This document shows positions 45,879 through 57,346 of a stretch of 64,000 nucleotides of DNA, piece by piece. Origin of the DNA: Sarocladium kiliense. Lineage: Eukaryota; Ascomycota; Sordariomycetes; Hypocreales; Sarocladiaceae. A program made the translations under genes and the position numbers. Position 1 is the first letter of the stretch; each line of letters starts with the position of its first letter. The DNA is taken from positions 4,030,001-4,094,000 of the forward strand of contig JAUZTG010000029.1 of the NCBI GenBank assembly GCA_030734395.1, in the 5' to 3' direction. The notes beneath the pieces are model-generated. The model worked only from the letters and a program-made list of their open reading frames with translations, did no database searches and had not been told where the DNA came from.

Positions 45879-48686
45879 GGAAACAACGAGGTCTTTGGTT
45901 GTGCATTGGGATCTCTCAGAGTGTCTTAAATAGCTCCCGGATGCAGTCTTGAGTCAGTCGTCTGACATGTAATGCCAATTCCTTCACCTACATACATACT
46001 CTTGGGCAAGTCGCCACCAGTCCTGTCCTTCAAGTTCCGTCTGATTCATATATACTTACTTCACTTGGCCACTTCGGCATGGCATGTCAAGTCCAAATGG
46101 ACTTTGTTGCATGCCAATTCATCTGGTGTTGCTTTTCGCAGTAGCGTTGCGAGTCACAACCTAGCTACATGTCATTGTCGTGCTTTTGACGTCTGACCGA
46201 AGCGAGCCAGCGAGATTAGTCCAAATCATTCCGTGCTTCTCTTTGCAACTGGTGCTAAACACACCCCCTTTCATTTGGCCGAGTCAGCTTGCCGCCAGTG
46301 AATAACGTCCCTAGATGGCCTCGGCGGCTTCATCAGTGACTTGCAACACTTTGTACTGAGTTGAAGGCGAAACCGTCAAAGAACAAGCTCAAAATTTCAC
46401 TCAAATCTGAATTTCCACATCCTCTTGTAACTTTTAAACGCTACCCAAAGCAAGGGCAACGTCCTTCGGCAAAGTAAACACATATTCGGTTCTGCGACCC
46501 ACACAGACATATTGGCTTCATTTGAGGATTGAAAAGAAAACCACCTTTACCGATGTGTCGCAGGCACTTCTACAATTGCGGTCATACGCGTCGTCAAAGA
46601 TGCGGACGCCAACCACCTTGTGGATTGGGCGCGACCAAGCGTGTTGTCCATAACTACCCTTGCATGGGATGTGAGGGATAGCTGAGTTCTACGGCACGAT
46701 GCACTTGGATTAAGTGACACAAACACAAGCTCAATAGACTTAGCCATATAGGTCCTCATCAGGTCTTTTGTTGTGTCCCAGATGTCCGACATATTCAGCA
46801 TAGGTTGTTGAAACGAGCGACCTGAGGCGATATCTGGATGTGACGCACAAACGCGAGGGGACCTTTACAAGGAGTGAATCTCGAATGCCTTAGGGGCTGT
46901 CCTCTGACAACTCAATGGTCCCGAATGGAGATAGAATTGTAGATTTCGGCGGACCAGTTCATTCGAAAGGCAGAGGTCTTTGCTTCCGCCATCCTCCTTC
47001 ACATGCTTACAGGCAAGGTTGCATTGGGTCACTAATCTCGCCTCGGTGACTCAGACCTGAGTTGTGCAGATAATTACAATAAAACTACAGCTTCAAAAAT
47101 GAGAGTCCCCCGTTCTTTGAAGATGATTCTCGAACAGACCAGCTCCCGATCCGTCAACCGCCTCTGGAATTTGACAGAAATCAGAGTAGCGATATTCCGC
47201 AGTCTCGACCATCAAGTTACTGAACTTACTCTGGAGGATTTGTTCCCAGATAGGCTGATAAGTCCCAATGTGCATACGCTTCCGTTGGTCCTGTGGCCCT
47301 GGAGGGACTTGGAGATGCGCCTGGTATCCTAATCCTCCCTGTACGATAACGTATAAGTCTTACAGAGGGCCTTGTGCCGATTGTCGCTAGAATAGCTGTT
47401 CTTAGACGAGCTTGTCTGGCAATCGCTAGGGCTTCAGTACGACGAAATCTAATCGGTGGTGAGCGGCTGAGTGGGATGCATCTTCTGCCGTGAATTACTA
47501 AGACTACTGTTCATCACATATCACCATACCTTTCTGGCACTGATGGTGACGATGGACCTCGAGATCGGAGTGACAAGGAGTGGAATGCTAGCAGTAGAAA
47601 ACCACGTCTGCTTCCATAGTGGTTTCCAAATATAAACCTTCTTTCTGTTGCGAACTCAAATAGAGCCACTTATGATTCCCAAAACTAGTCACGACAGATT
47701 CTCACTACCGCCGCTGACCGTATTCGAGACCACGCTACCAGCATACATGTGTCTCATGCAGACCTTCACGTGTCATCACCGGGTGATCCTCCGGTGCAGC
47801 GAAAGAAGGAGGGGATACTACAGGAACCGAAGGATGCAACACGTATTCCTCCCGTTTGATTGCACACCGTGTCGGAACGGAACTTAAGGTATGCAGCATT
47901 CTGCAAGTAAGGCGAAAGGTAGCGAGAGCGGGAACATAATCAGACCTCGAGACCTGCCAGTGCGCAGAATGCAACAATGACAAACACAAGAAGGTCTTAT
48001 TCCTAGTGAACTAATCTCTAATTGGGCGTGATTAGATGTATTAATTTCTTTGCCCGCGTGTTTGTGGTGACAGCGTTCGGAGTCGTAACTGAGTTGTAGC
48101 AGCAATGTCTGTGATTATTTGAGCACATGTATCATACGTAGGTCGGTGATTCTTCTTGCACCAAGACAGGTATCCACACGAGGTATGATGTGAATTGAAT
48201 ATGTCTTCAAAATCCGCGTTGGTCCCACGAGTCAGTGAAGTGATGCAGCGGCGAGGCAGCCTGAACTTTCCCAGTCTACGAAAACAGTGAAGGCAAAGCT
48301 AGCCTCGTCTCATCATCAACCCTAGAAACCGCCGTTATCACTTAGTAATATCCCCTTTTTCTTTGTAGAAGCCTTGGAATTTGATAGCGGAATCATAGAT
48401 CCCATAATTCACTGAGGAGCTTGGATCGCTTTCGAGGAAGGGTAACTGGTATGTGACTCAGTGCGCAACCCAACCTTCGCCACCGCGCCCAGATAGATGC
48501 AGGCCACGATGATAGTATATAATACTTCTGCTTGCCAATCATCTTTGAGGTTCCCAGCATGCTTGGCCATTGCGCGTACAACCGAATACCTTCAGACACC
48601 TGATACAACATTTGTGGGACGATCACAGCTCATTGCCATCGCCAAGTTCACATCTCAAGACTGCTCGCAAGATTTGTACTCTCGAT

Positions 48687-48821
48687 ATGTGCTCTAAAGT
48701 CAAGTGGACGGGCTGCGGTCATGTAGAGCTCAGAAAATGTGCTCGCCCTTCACAATGCGTTCACTCTGGACGGAAGCTCAATACTTGGCCAATCAGCGGC
48801 AAATGTGGAGCCTGTAGATAG
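48687..48821 (+). CDS. Possible small Cys-rich protein (CGH...GxCxxC type)
   Basis: A 44-codon frame starting MCSKVKWTGCGHVELRKC and ending GKCGACR. Six Cys and a CGH motif near the start with a closing CGAC pattern resemble the very short zinc-binding-like hypothetical proteins common in ascomycetes. No signal peptide is seen, so it is not an obvious secreted effector. The short length means chance is a real possibility. Confidence 0.28.
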   Translation: MCSKVKWTGCGHVELRKCARPSQCVHSGRKLNTWPISGKCGACR

Positions 48822-49313
48822 AGCACGGCGCTCATAGTTCTCAGAGACACGATAAGTGGTTTGAATCGCAAGCGTGAGGCTGGGATAACACTCTCTGTCA
48901 GCCGTGACGTTAATGGTGGTCCATAGACGGAACGTAGCGCCGTTGCCTTGAGGCAGACAACTCGTAGAGACCCAATGAAACGTTATAAGATCAAAGTCTC
49001 ATGCATATGTACAAAGCTCAGCCCTAGAGCTCGAAGTGTGCCGGGTTTACCTGGCAAGTCCTAGACCCTAACGTCGATGCTGACGCACTTAACGGGCATG
49101 GCACACATGTAATTCAAGCTTTGCGAAGACTATGTCCGGGCTTCATGGAGCTGCTCCCACTCACTTCTATGAGCCAACATGCAGAGCGCGTCACTAGCTT
49201 TCAGTCTGGACAACGGCACATCACTGACCTCGTGAGCAATCATACTTGCCTACCAGGTGCTGTACTCCCTAGCCTGTTCCACATCAAATACAGACACCAG
49301 ACAACGCGTAACA

Positions 49314-49844
49314 ATGGGAGTGCCCGAGTTGGCATCAGTGCTTGATACTGACTTGATTGTAGGCTCTGTGTCCGAGGCCGATGAAGCAATTGGAGCTCTC
49401 CTCCGTATCTCGCTCACGGATCTTCTACACCACCTCACCATTGTTTCCGATACCTGGCTTCATCCTGGAGATACATCTTGGCATATAAATACCCTGGGCC
49501 TCTCAAGCGACACAGATCTTTCCTTCAACACATCGGGTTCAAGCGAGGAACAAACTCCGAGTCCAGATATTTGGAACTTTGCCACCCAGCCAACAGCTCT
49601 ACATTCAGTCGTACGACATTCTCTTCCCAAAATGTGCGAGTCACAACACATAGCTGCGGTCATTCCACTACCACCTTGTGTAAGCTTGCCAGAGACCGAC
49701 ATTGGGTGTTGTGCGCTGGTCGAACTCTGTTCAGAAGAACATGGCCCACCAAATGCGGCATCTGCGCTGCGAGGGGCTGATTTGATCACGCCGGGTGTCG
49801 CTCAAGGCGTTTCTTCGCCTATCCTCGTTTGTAGAAACACCTGA
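49314..49844 (+). CDS. Possible hypothetical protein
   Basis: A 176-codon frame from ATG 49314. It begins MGVPELASVLDTDLIVGS, has a Leu-rich helical stretch (LLRISLTDLLHHLTIVSD) and then a polar, Ser/Pro-rich part. I do not recognise a family. The composition is more protein-like than the opposite strand, but there is no supporting neighbour or promoter evidence, and it could be the remains of a larger gene. Confidence 0.28.
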   Translation: MGVPELASVLDTDLIVGSVSEADEAIGALLRISLTDLLHHLTIVSDTWLHPGDTSWHINTLGLSSDTDLSFNTSGSSEEQTPSPDIWNFATQPTALHSVVRHSLPKMCESQHIAAVIPLPPCVSLPETDIGCCALVELCSEEHGPPNAASALRGADLITPGVAQGVSSPILVCRNT

Positions 49845-50075
49845 ACGACTTGTGATTGTGCGCTCTTCAAATCACGTTATGATGTCTTGGAGCGCCGCGG
49901 GCAATTTCCTTGCTTCACATATAGCCTCTTGCGCCAGCCTGTGGTTGGGAGGTGCGAGGTTCGACAGATAGAGGTGCTGAAAGGAGCATCAAAAAGGTCT
50001 GTCCCAAATGCAACATCTCGATCCTACTGCCACCTCAATGAAGTTCCAAGAGAATGATATTCATGCCGTCTATGA

Positions 50076-52622
50076 TCACGATGATGCATATTGCCCATAC
50101 TGCCAGCGTTTGCTGTTCTCTTCCACCCACCATCGAGCAACAAAAGCTGCTTCCTCTACCCATTGAGCAGCCTCCAGACTGTGCCCTTTCTCAACCGCCT
50201 CCAGAAAGTGCTTAAAGTCGAAATTGACCGTAGGGTGCTCCTCCCTTGGGTCGGCCGAGATGTTTGTGAAGCGCCAAACAACGTTGGCGAGGACGGGCAC
50301 CACCAGACGCCAGTCTTCGTAATCAGCATGGCGCACGCCGACCATGGCCCGACCAGGGTTCATTACGACAAATTGCCACTTGCCCAAGTTGTGATTGTCC
50401 CGTTCTCCATGGCCTTCCTCCTTGTCCTTGACCTCGCCTGGATTCGTACGTAGCAAAGAGGCCCCTTCGAAATTGTTGATCAGGTCACGTGCGGCTTGCC
50501 TCCTCTTCTTGGACAACGATTTCGTTTCGACGAGTAGATCCAGAATTGTAGGTAAAATCTGTACTGTTGAAACAGCACTCTTGATCTGAATGGGTGGCAG
50601 CTTGGGATGTGAGAAAACAAGCGGGACATGATCGCAACCCACGTTGGGGTTGTAGTAAGAAGCCAGAATGTCGTTTTCTGGGATAGAAATGCCATGATCT
50701 CCATGCAGGACGACCAAAGTTTCATCCGCCACTCCTTCTTCCTTGAGCACATCGAGGATCTGCCCTATCCAACGATCGTCGTACCCTATGGCGTTCACGT
50801 AATGCGACATGTCGCTCAAGGCATCATCATGCCCAAGAGGAACATATGTTTCGTTTGCCGGCATGTTATAGGGATGATGACTTGTGCTGGTAATGTGCGT
50901 CAGAAAAACTCGCTCATTGTTCTTCTTGGCCAACGTAAAGGCATGGCGGATATAGTCCCGAAGGGGGTACTCTGGCATTCCAAAGTAGTTGATGTCAGGA
51001 AGTGTGACCTTGCCGAATTTCGCAGTTGGCTTCTTCAGATCTTCTTTGGCGATCGTCTGGCTCTTTGGGAATCCGATAGCACTCAACAGGGGTCCGGTAT
51101 TATCATAGTCGATGGTGATGGACTGCAAAAAGGAAGATCGCCACTTAGCCGAATGGAAATGATGCTTTCTGCCCCTTTCTTTGATCGAATTGAAAGCTTC
51201 TAAAATATGGGGCAAGCATGGTTGGTAGATGTGATGCTGATACTCGAGGTTGAAATCGGCGATCAAGGGGTGGATGCCGCAGAGGGTTCCAACAGTACTT
51301 TTTAGGGTGAATGTCCCCGACGTATAAGCGTTCTCGAAGTTGATTCCACCTCGTGGTCTCCTCTTTTCATCCGTTACGTGTCCAGTGTGATCAAACCCAT
51401 CCTCGTAGTCGCCTGTCAGGTAGTTCGCAGTAGGTGTGAGAGTTGCCAGTCGTTCTGTGGCCTGCGCCGAGAGTCTTGAGTCGGGATACGTTTCTGCAAA
51501 GCGATTCCAGATAAGGCCATCTTTCTTGACAGGAAACAGATCCTTCCTAGTGCTCTCTAACATCAAGATCACCACGTGTTTGATCCTGACGTCCCGCAGG
51601 TGTTCGCGCAAGCCTGGTAGGAGATCGTTCAACGGATCTGTCGCTTTCAGAGGATCATTAGCGGCATTGTAGTGTTGCCTGCCGCTTCGGTACCAGTCCT
51701 CAAAACCGGCCAACTCAACTTTACTAGGCAACCAGGGAAATGGCGGAGGCTTCCCCAGAGCCGTTAGATTGTCCCATGACTGGCCGATACCAGAGTCGTA
51801 CACAGGGGTTAATCGCTTAAGGCTGGGTGAAGAGTTGTCGAAGTCGATGAACGGAAGAAGAGGGGCTGTCCAAGAGAGATATATGAGAGAACTCTCACAA
51901 GGACGAACCAAGAAGAACCCCGCTTGGACTAAGAGCGCTGCGGCGGCTGCAGCGGATGCAAGATACCAAGCGACTTGCTTCCAGGGACTCAAGGCGGCTT
52001 TGTTGGGTAAAGGCAATTCAGAGTCCTCCAGACTCTTATCGCTTCCAGAATTAAGCTGTGGAACAGGTAAGTATGAGACAGACGTCCCGTCAAGAAAGCG
52101 GCCCTTGCGAAGAATGTAGGTTTTACAAGCCAACCAGCCAAACCTCACTGCGTCAGCTGGCAGGCCAAATAAGAAATAGATGGGGGTTCGAGCGAGCCAC
52201 GAGAAAGCGGAGATGGCAAGCGCGACAAGTGTAGCGGAAAGGAGACCGGAGAGCAGCAGCGCTCTTGCAGAGGCGTCTTTGGCGAAGTCGAGGTTCCGGT
52301 AGTGAATTTCGGACCCATTGAATGCGAAGAAACAGATGCCAGCAAAACTAACAAGCGCTGTATATGCTGCAGAAATATTGACAAGCCAAGAGCAAAGAGT
52401 CGACAAGCATTGCCGCTGGCGGAATGCTGCGTATAATGAACTCGCAAATAGAAACCGAAACACCGACAAGAGGATGAAGTCTTGTGCGAAGAAAGTGTAT
52501 CCCCAAAGCGCCAAATGTCTTTGAGCTAAGGCTTTCGAATTTGCGCAAATATGAATGACTTTCGTAGTGAGAACCAAGGTTGCCAGTATAGCAAACAAGA
52601 CCTGTTGGTTCACCAGAGCCAT
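50076..52622 (-). CDS. Membrane-anchored sulfatase / LTA-synthase-like protein
   Basis: A single exon encodes 848 residues. The N-terminal third has several hydrophobic segments (for example QQVLFAILATLVLTT and ALLLSGLLSATLVALAIS) plus another near residues 215-240. The catalytic domain follows at about 340-700: KHVVILMLESTRKDL (metal-binding start), SGTFTLKSTVGTLCG (nucleophile region), HITSTSHHPYN and VVLHGDHGIS (metal ligands). I see no CxPxR sulfatase motif, so the nucleophile is probably a Thr as in LtaS/OpgB-type phosphotransferases rather than formylglycine. The topology of N-terminal helices plus a large external domain is the same as in those enzymes. A phosphotransfer or lipid-headgroup reaction on the outer face is inferred; the substrate is unknown. 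Confidence 0.85.
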   Translation of the reverse strand: MALVNQQVLFAILATLVLTTKVIHICANSKALAQRHLALWGYTFFAQDFILLSVFRFLFASSLYAAFRQRQCLSTLCSWLVNISAAYTALVSFAGICFFAFNGSEIHYRNLDFAKDASARALLLSGLLSATLVALAISAFSWLARTPIYFLFGLPADAVRFGWLACKTYILRKGRFLDGTSVSYLPVPQLNSGSDKSLEDSELPLPNKAALSPWKQVAWYLASAAAAAALLVQAGFFLVRPCESSLIYLSWTAPLLPFIDFDNSSPSLKRLTPVYDSGIGQSWDNLTALGKPPPFPWLPSKVELAGFEDWYRSGRQHYNAANDPLKATDPLNDLLPGLREHLRDVRIKHVVILMLESTRKDLFPVKKDGLIWNRFAETYPDSRLSAQATERLATLTPTANYLTGDYEDGFDHTGHVTDEKRRPRGGINFENAYTSGTFTLKSTVGTLCGIHPLIADFNLEYQHHIYQPCLPHILEAFNSIKERGRKHHFHSAKWRSSFLQSITIDYDNTGPLLSAIGFPKSQTIAKEDLKKPTAKFGKVTLPDINYFGMPEYPLRDYIRHAFTLAKKNNERVFLTHITSTSHHPYNMPANETYVPLGHDDALSDMSHYVNAIGYDDRWIGQILDVLKEEGVADETLVVLHGDHGISIPENDILASYYNPNVGCDHVPLVFSHPKLPPIQIKSAVSTVQILPTILDLLVETKSLSKKRRQAARDLINNFEGASLLRTNPGEVKDKEEGHGERDNHNLGKWQFVVMNPGRAMVGVRHADYEDWRLVVPVLANVVWRFTNISADPREEHPTVNFDFKHFLEAVEKGHSLEAAQWVEEAAFVARWWVEENSKRWQYGQYASS

Positions 52623-53415
52623 AGCCGCGTTCGTAGTTGAAGGGCAAGGGCCTTCTACAATGATATTCTTCGCATGTGTAGGACGAATTCCGCGAATCTG
52701 AAACTTGCAGAGACGTTACCGGACGCTTACGGATATGTGCCTGATTCTGTTGTCGTATGCAATATGTCGTGTGATGTAGGATACTATCTTAAAACAAGGA
52801 GCCAGGAAAGGAGAAGATGGGAGAGCACCAAACGCAAATACAGCCAAAGGTCACGCGAGCAACTAATAATAGCTTCCAGGTACCGGTGAGAAGTAGCTAA
52901 GTCGCGTATAAAATTGTCGTGGCCTAGTCCCGGCGACCATCACAGATCCAATCCAATTGGGCTGAATAGCACTCCGCCAGTCTCAAGTAGCTTCTCCCTA
53001 CAGAGTCGGCTGAGCCGGCACGGCCCCTCGCGAGATCCATGCATCTCGTATTTTGAGTGTAGAGCTCTTCGCGCCCTTGCCACGGTGTACAAGCCTTCTG
53101 AACCATCGTGTGCTTTGTTCTTGTCCCCTGGAGCTCCGTCAGCCACCAGAGATAATGCCCCGGTGGAATCTTCGAAAGCACAGCTTCAGTATTTGCAGAT
53201 TCTTCGTGATGCGGTACCTCTAATGAGTACTCTGATATTTGCCCTTTGGAAGAGGTGGCTTGCTGGACTAGCCGGCAGAGAGCTAGGCCCGTGGACGTCT
53301 GACACACGGCAACTGGTTTGTGGAGCTAGGGCTGAGAGGAGCTAAGCCCGGGTGCATAAAATACGCTGACTCCCTGCATTCCTCATATTCTTGTCTCCTC
53401 CATGAATCGGCCTGT

Positions 53416-53460
53416 AGGAAGGTGGCGTATAGCGAGGTCGCGTACAGCGAGGTCGCGTAA
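53416..53460. repeat. 15-bp tandem repeat, about 3 copies
   Basis: Two near-identical units agcgaggtcgcgtac and agcgaggtcgcgtaa are preceded by a degenerate copy matching about 11 of 15 bases. Non-coding as far as I can see. Confidence 0.7.
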
Positions 53461-54747
53461 GGCTGCTTTATTATTCGCCCAAACTCCTGAAGTTGCGCGT
53501 AGGAATGGAAAGAAAGAGGACCCTGAAGACGCACAGCCTGCTCGCCGCAACTCAAATCGGCTATCCGGTGCCGAATAGCGCCACTGCCTCCCTTGTAGAT
53601 CAAACTTTCGCTAGTTGCAACATTCGGGATGTACAAACACAGCGGTTGCAGGCGTGAAATGGTGTGGCCCTGTCATAGCAGCGTTATGAAATGGTGAGAA
53701 CCCCTTAATGTACTGCCAAGCATCGCGAAATGAGCTGCTTTGATGGGGTTCCCGGATTTCATTGTATCAGTACCGGACGCAGATCGGGTCATTCAACTCC
53801 GCAATCCGCTTGAAAGCATCGTCGGCAAAAGGCGAAGCAGTGTGGGGGCCTTTTACGTGGGGCATGCCTCGGTACCGGACTTCTGGAACTCATCCATTCC
53901 CGTTGGAACTTTGAAGCACTGGCTCCTCTCATGTTCAGTATCGGTTATCCAGGAGCGAATGAAGTCATTGCCTGAAGAACAACTAGAGTGTTGGCACATA
54001 GACATTGCTTTCCCTACACTCCGCTATCTTTCTGTTCTAGAGCTTGGTCGAGATCTCAATTTTCTTTTAATGCATTCCGAGTGAAGTCGGACCTTGAGCG
54101 GTGTTCCAAGGCAGGTCATATTGAAAGACATTGAAATGTCTAGACCACGTGCAGCCTCACGGTCCTAGCAAGCTGAGCAATTGAGATCCAGGGTTTTGCT
54201 CTCTTCATGACCGTGACACCTTTAAAGGTACTCCGAACCATCTGCTTCATTATCCAAGCTATGATTATACGCATCCTGTAGCCCTGAAGCTCATGGGTCG
54301 GGCTGGATCCTTAAAGTCGTGCCGAGGCCATACGCATCTTGTGGTTCTAGGAATTTCAAGCCCAAGAATTCCAGCTTCGTATATCCGATGTGACAGATTT
54401 TACCGACTAAACACGTCGGACACGTGAGTAGATTCTTTCTTTGAACAAGTCGACTTCGGTTCTGCTGCCCTTACGCGTGTAACTAGATCAAGGCGTGATT
54501 GGGCTTCGACAAACTTACTTGATCGAACAAGAGGTTCTTTAATCAGTTTGGATCAGTTCGAGGCTCGGCAGAAAATACAAATTTAGGGCGTATAATGTAA
54601 GCAGGTGACTGAGGCATATGCTTTCAATCACAACACTTTCTACAGCACCTTGCTACCGAGTTAGCAGTTGCCAGACCTACCCTAGATATGCAAAACACCT
54701 TTCAGACAAAGTTCTCAGGAGAGTCAGGTTAAGTAGTGCGGCATGAT

Positions 54748-54775
54748 ATCTTCTGTTTCCAATCTTCTGTTTCCA
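54748..54775. repeat. 14-bp perfect tandem duplication
   Basis: The unit atcttctgtttcca occurs twice back to back. This is a small replication-slippage type duplication in gene-free DNA. Confidence 0.75.
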
Positions 54776-55029
54776 ATCAATTGAAGAGCAGAACGTCAGG
54801 GACTATTGCTTGACCAAAAGAAACTTCGAGTTGGTCCATCCGTCACTCTTATGCGTTGAACCAAGTGCTCCAGCCGATGATTCAGATGTGGGTGTGGTCT
54901 ACTGGGTGCCCATGCGATAGCACTATTTGTCTTATCACTTATGTCAACTTATGTCCTATAAAATGGCCTTCATCCTACCGCCCGAAGCTCATCTACATGC
55001 TTCTTCGAAAAGTCGGAGAAATCTCAACT

Positions 55030-56244
55030 ATGGCCTCCCAGCAAAAGGCCCATCAGCCTCTTCATCCCTCAATACGCCCAATTCTCGACCCCGAGTACGT
55101 CCAATATCATGACTCGGTCCTCCAGTTTATTTCCCCATCTGAGAATGAGCCTTGGGACCCATCATCGCGCTTGAAGCCTTCTACTACAGCCGCTGCCGCG
55201 CAAGGGTTGATTGCAGTCGGATCAACAGTAGACAGAGAATTGAGTAACATCCAGATCCGACAGTTTACACCGACTGGATGCGCCCCGGAGAATGGCTGGC
55301 CCTCCCTGGTGTGGTTTCATGGAGGAGGGTATGTCATGGGCGGCTTGAGTAGCGAGAATGGGTTCTTGACTCACGTTTGCAAACGTAGGGACCATTTTTG
55401 GGGAACCGCTTGCGCACCATGGCTGACATTCTGTTTGACAATAGATTTGGCATGTGTAGTGATCACGATCAACTACCGTCATGCTCCCGAGTTCAAGTAC
55501 CCAACTGCAGCCAATGATTCCTTCGATGGCTTTGAATGGATAGTCAAGAACACTGCGGCACTCAATCTTGATGCTACAAAGATTGCTATCGGTGGTCTCT
55601 CGGCGTAAGTGACATGGATCTCCATCCAGATGATTCAATCTCTCAACCGGGACTGTCCTCTAATCTGGAAGCAGGGGAGGCGGGCTGTGTGCTGTAACGA
55701 CCTTGAAAGCCGTAGCCCAAGGGATCCGGCCAGCATTTCAGCTTCTCATATGTCCTGTGATAGATAACACGGCCACTACAGAGACGATGTGGGCTGAGTC
55801 GAAGCATTCTCCGTGGCTGACACCTAGTCGGATGACTTGGTATCGAAATATGTACTTCAAGAAGGCTGAGGATGCTTGCGCCTGGGACGCATCTCCCATT
55901 TTCGCACCCGAGGATCTCTTGTCCCAGAGTCCTCCTACTTTCTTGGCTATCGCAGAATGTGACTTACTTGCCCCAGAGGGACTCGCTTACGGACAAAAAC
56001 TACGAGCGGCCGGCACAGATGTTTCTGTCAGCATATACCGTGGGGCTACTCATTCTGTTCTGGTTCTCGCCGGGTAAGTTCTCTCGTCGGAGGCGGTGCA
56101 TCTGATACACATCCTAATTCTCGGCAACATAGCATTCATGCTGTTGGAAAACAGCTGGTTCACGACGCCTGCTCGGCATTAGCCTCAAGGTTCGGAATCC
56201 CGTACAACCCTGAAAGCGCACCAGTCCTGGCGCGGCAGTCATAA
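55030..56244 (+). CDS. HSL-type alpha/beta hydrolase (esterase/lipase)
   Basis: Four exons (55030-55384, 55445-55604, 55675-56073, 56133-56244) give 341 residues. The oxyanion motif is WFHGGGYVMGG (HGGG at 97-100), the nucleophile elbow GGLSAGG (Ser171), then AECDLL (Asp268) and GATHSV (His298). INYRHAPEFKYPTAAND is the conserved stretch after the HGGG motif. The family (alpha/beta hydrolase_3, GDXG) hydrolyses short-chain esters and also supplies deacetylases or lactonases in fungal pathways. No signal peptide is seen, so it is cytosolic. An in-frame ATG 33 bases upstream is an alternative start. It opens the 55-64 kb enzyme group. Confidence 0.9.
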
Positions 56245-56556
56245 GCCCGCGGTTCGGTGTTTCGCTGCTATCAATCCCCGATTCATAAGAGCGAACACTA
56301 CACGCGACACCCGAACTGTGGATTGTCCCAGTTACAATAATAGCGGAGGGATGATGGTCCAAATCGAGTTTAAGTGATTCCGCTCGCCGTCGTGCCGTTG
56401 GCTGGTGGATCACTTTGCCGGTCCCGGCAAATGCGGCCGACAATGGCAAGGCAGCATGTACAGCATTAATTGTATGCTTTCTCGTCCCATTGTGCTTCCA
56501 GGGGGGTTTTGATCTCGTGATATACGAAGCAGTACTTTGCTCTATCATCTAGTCGA
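56245..56556. other. Short spacer with promoter of the isochorismatase-like gene
   Basis: About 310 bp between two same-strand genes. No further feature is recognised. Confidence 0.4.
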
Positions 56557-57270
56557 ATGATGTCTACTGTCGCGGCTACCCACTATCCATCATACGCTCT
56601 CGAGTGTGGCGATCCATCTCGCACCAAGATTCTAGGCTTCGGAGACTCTGCTGCTCTTCTACTCGTCGATGTTTGCCTCGCCTATCTCAACCCCAACTCC
56701 CCAATCACACCTCAGGCAGATCTCCGTGATGGTGCCGCGGCAAGCATCGTCAAGCTGTTGGCAGCAGCTCGTGAAGCAAACAACGGCCAGATAGCCCAAG
56801 TCCCAATCATCTACGCCCAGACAAAATACACACACCCGACGCTTCGCGATGCTGGTCTGCAAGCACTGAAGAATGGATCGGCTCCCTTATTCTCAGTGCA
56901 CCACCCAGACAATCTCTTGTCGGTTCCGGATGAGCTGGCTCCACGTGAAAATGAGATTGTGCTGATGAAGAAGTTCCCGAGTCCTTTCTTTGGAACTAAT
57001 CTGGCCGCCCAGTTGACCAGCATGGGAGTCGACACTCTGCTTATTTGCGGCTTTACTACCAGCAGCAATGTTCGTGCTGCAACTCTCGACGCGATGCAGT
57101 CAGGGTTTCGGGCTATGGTCGTTGGTGACGCGTGCGCTGATCTGGGAAGCGAGACGCATTATGCGAATCTGATGGATCTTGGGGCTAAGTATGGAGATGT
57201 TGTAGAGATCGAAATAGCTTTGTCAAAGATTAAGGAGACAGCTTCAAGAAAAAGGCAGCTAGCTAAATGA
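56557..57270 (+). CDS. Isochorismatase-fold protein lacking the catalytic Cys
   Basis: A single exon encodes 237 residues starting MMSTVAATHYPSYALECGD. The fold is that of cysteine hydrolases (N-carbamoylsarcosine amidase branch): LLLVDVC (catalytic Asp38), MKKFPSPFFGTNLA (catalytic Lys at 138/139) and GFTTSSNVRAATLDAMQSGF. In the last motif the family has a nucleophilic Cys two positions after TTS; here it is Asn171 (codon 57067-57069). The remainder is intact and of normal length, so the gene does not look broken. Hydrolysis by the usual thioester route should not be possible. It may be a pseudoenzyme, or catalyse a non-covalent reaction. The start and first Met pair are clear. It converges on the regulator at 57347 with 76 bp between. 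Confidence 0.88.
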   Translation: MMSTVAATHYPSYALECGDPSRTKILGFGDSAALLLVDVCLAYLNPNSPITPQADLRDGAAASIVKLLAAAREANNGQIAQVPIIYAQTKYTHPTLRDAGLQALKNGSAPLFSVHHPDNLLSVPDELAPRENEIVLMKKFPSPFFGTNLAAQLTSMGVDTLLICGFTTSSNVRAATLDAMQSGFRAMVVGDACADLGSETHYANLMDLGAKYGDVVEIEIALSKIKETASRKRQLAK

Positions 57271-57346
57271 GAACAACATATATCTGTTGGTTTATTTGTA
57301 TGATCTCAGCTGTCCACGTATCTCTCCCTCAAACTTGATTGACAAG

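Larger units (their letters stand above)
45879..50075. other. Gene-poor interval, about 4.2 kb
   Basis: The largest stretch without a confident gene. Two weak coding candidates (48687-48821 and 49314-49844) are listed separately. Otherwise I see no domain, RNA gene or recognisable transposon. Confidence 0.45.
52623..55029. other. Gene-free interval, about 2.4 kb
   Basis: This lies between the sulfatase-like (-) and esterase (+) genes. It has two short tandem repeats, listed separately. Frames are short; none has a recognisable domain. Confidence 0.45.

Noticed and set aside
46547..46801. Minus-strand 84-codon frame in the 45.9-50 kb interval
   Set aside because: No recognisable domain, no neighbour context, and length within chance expectation.
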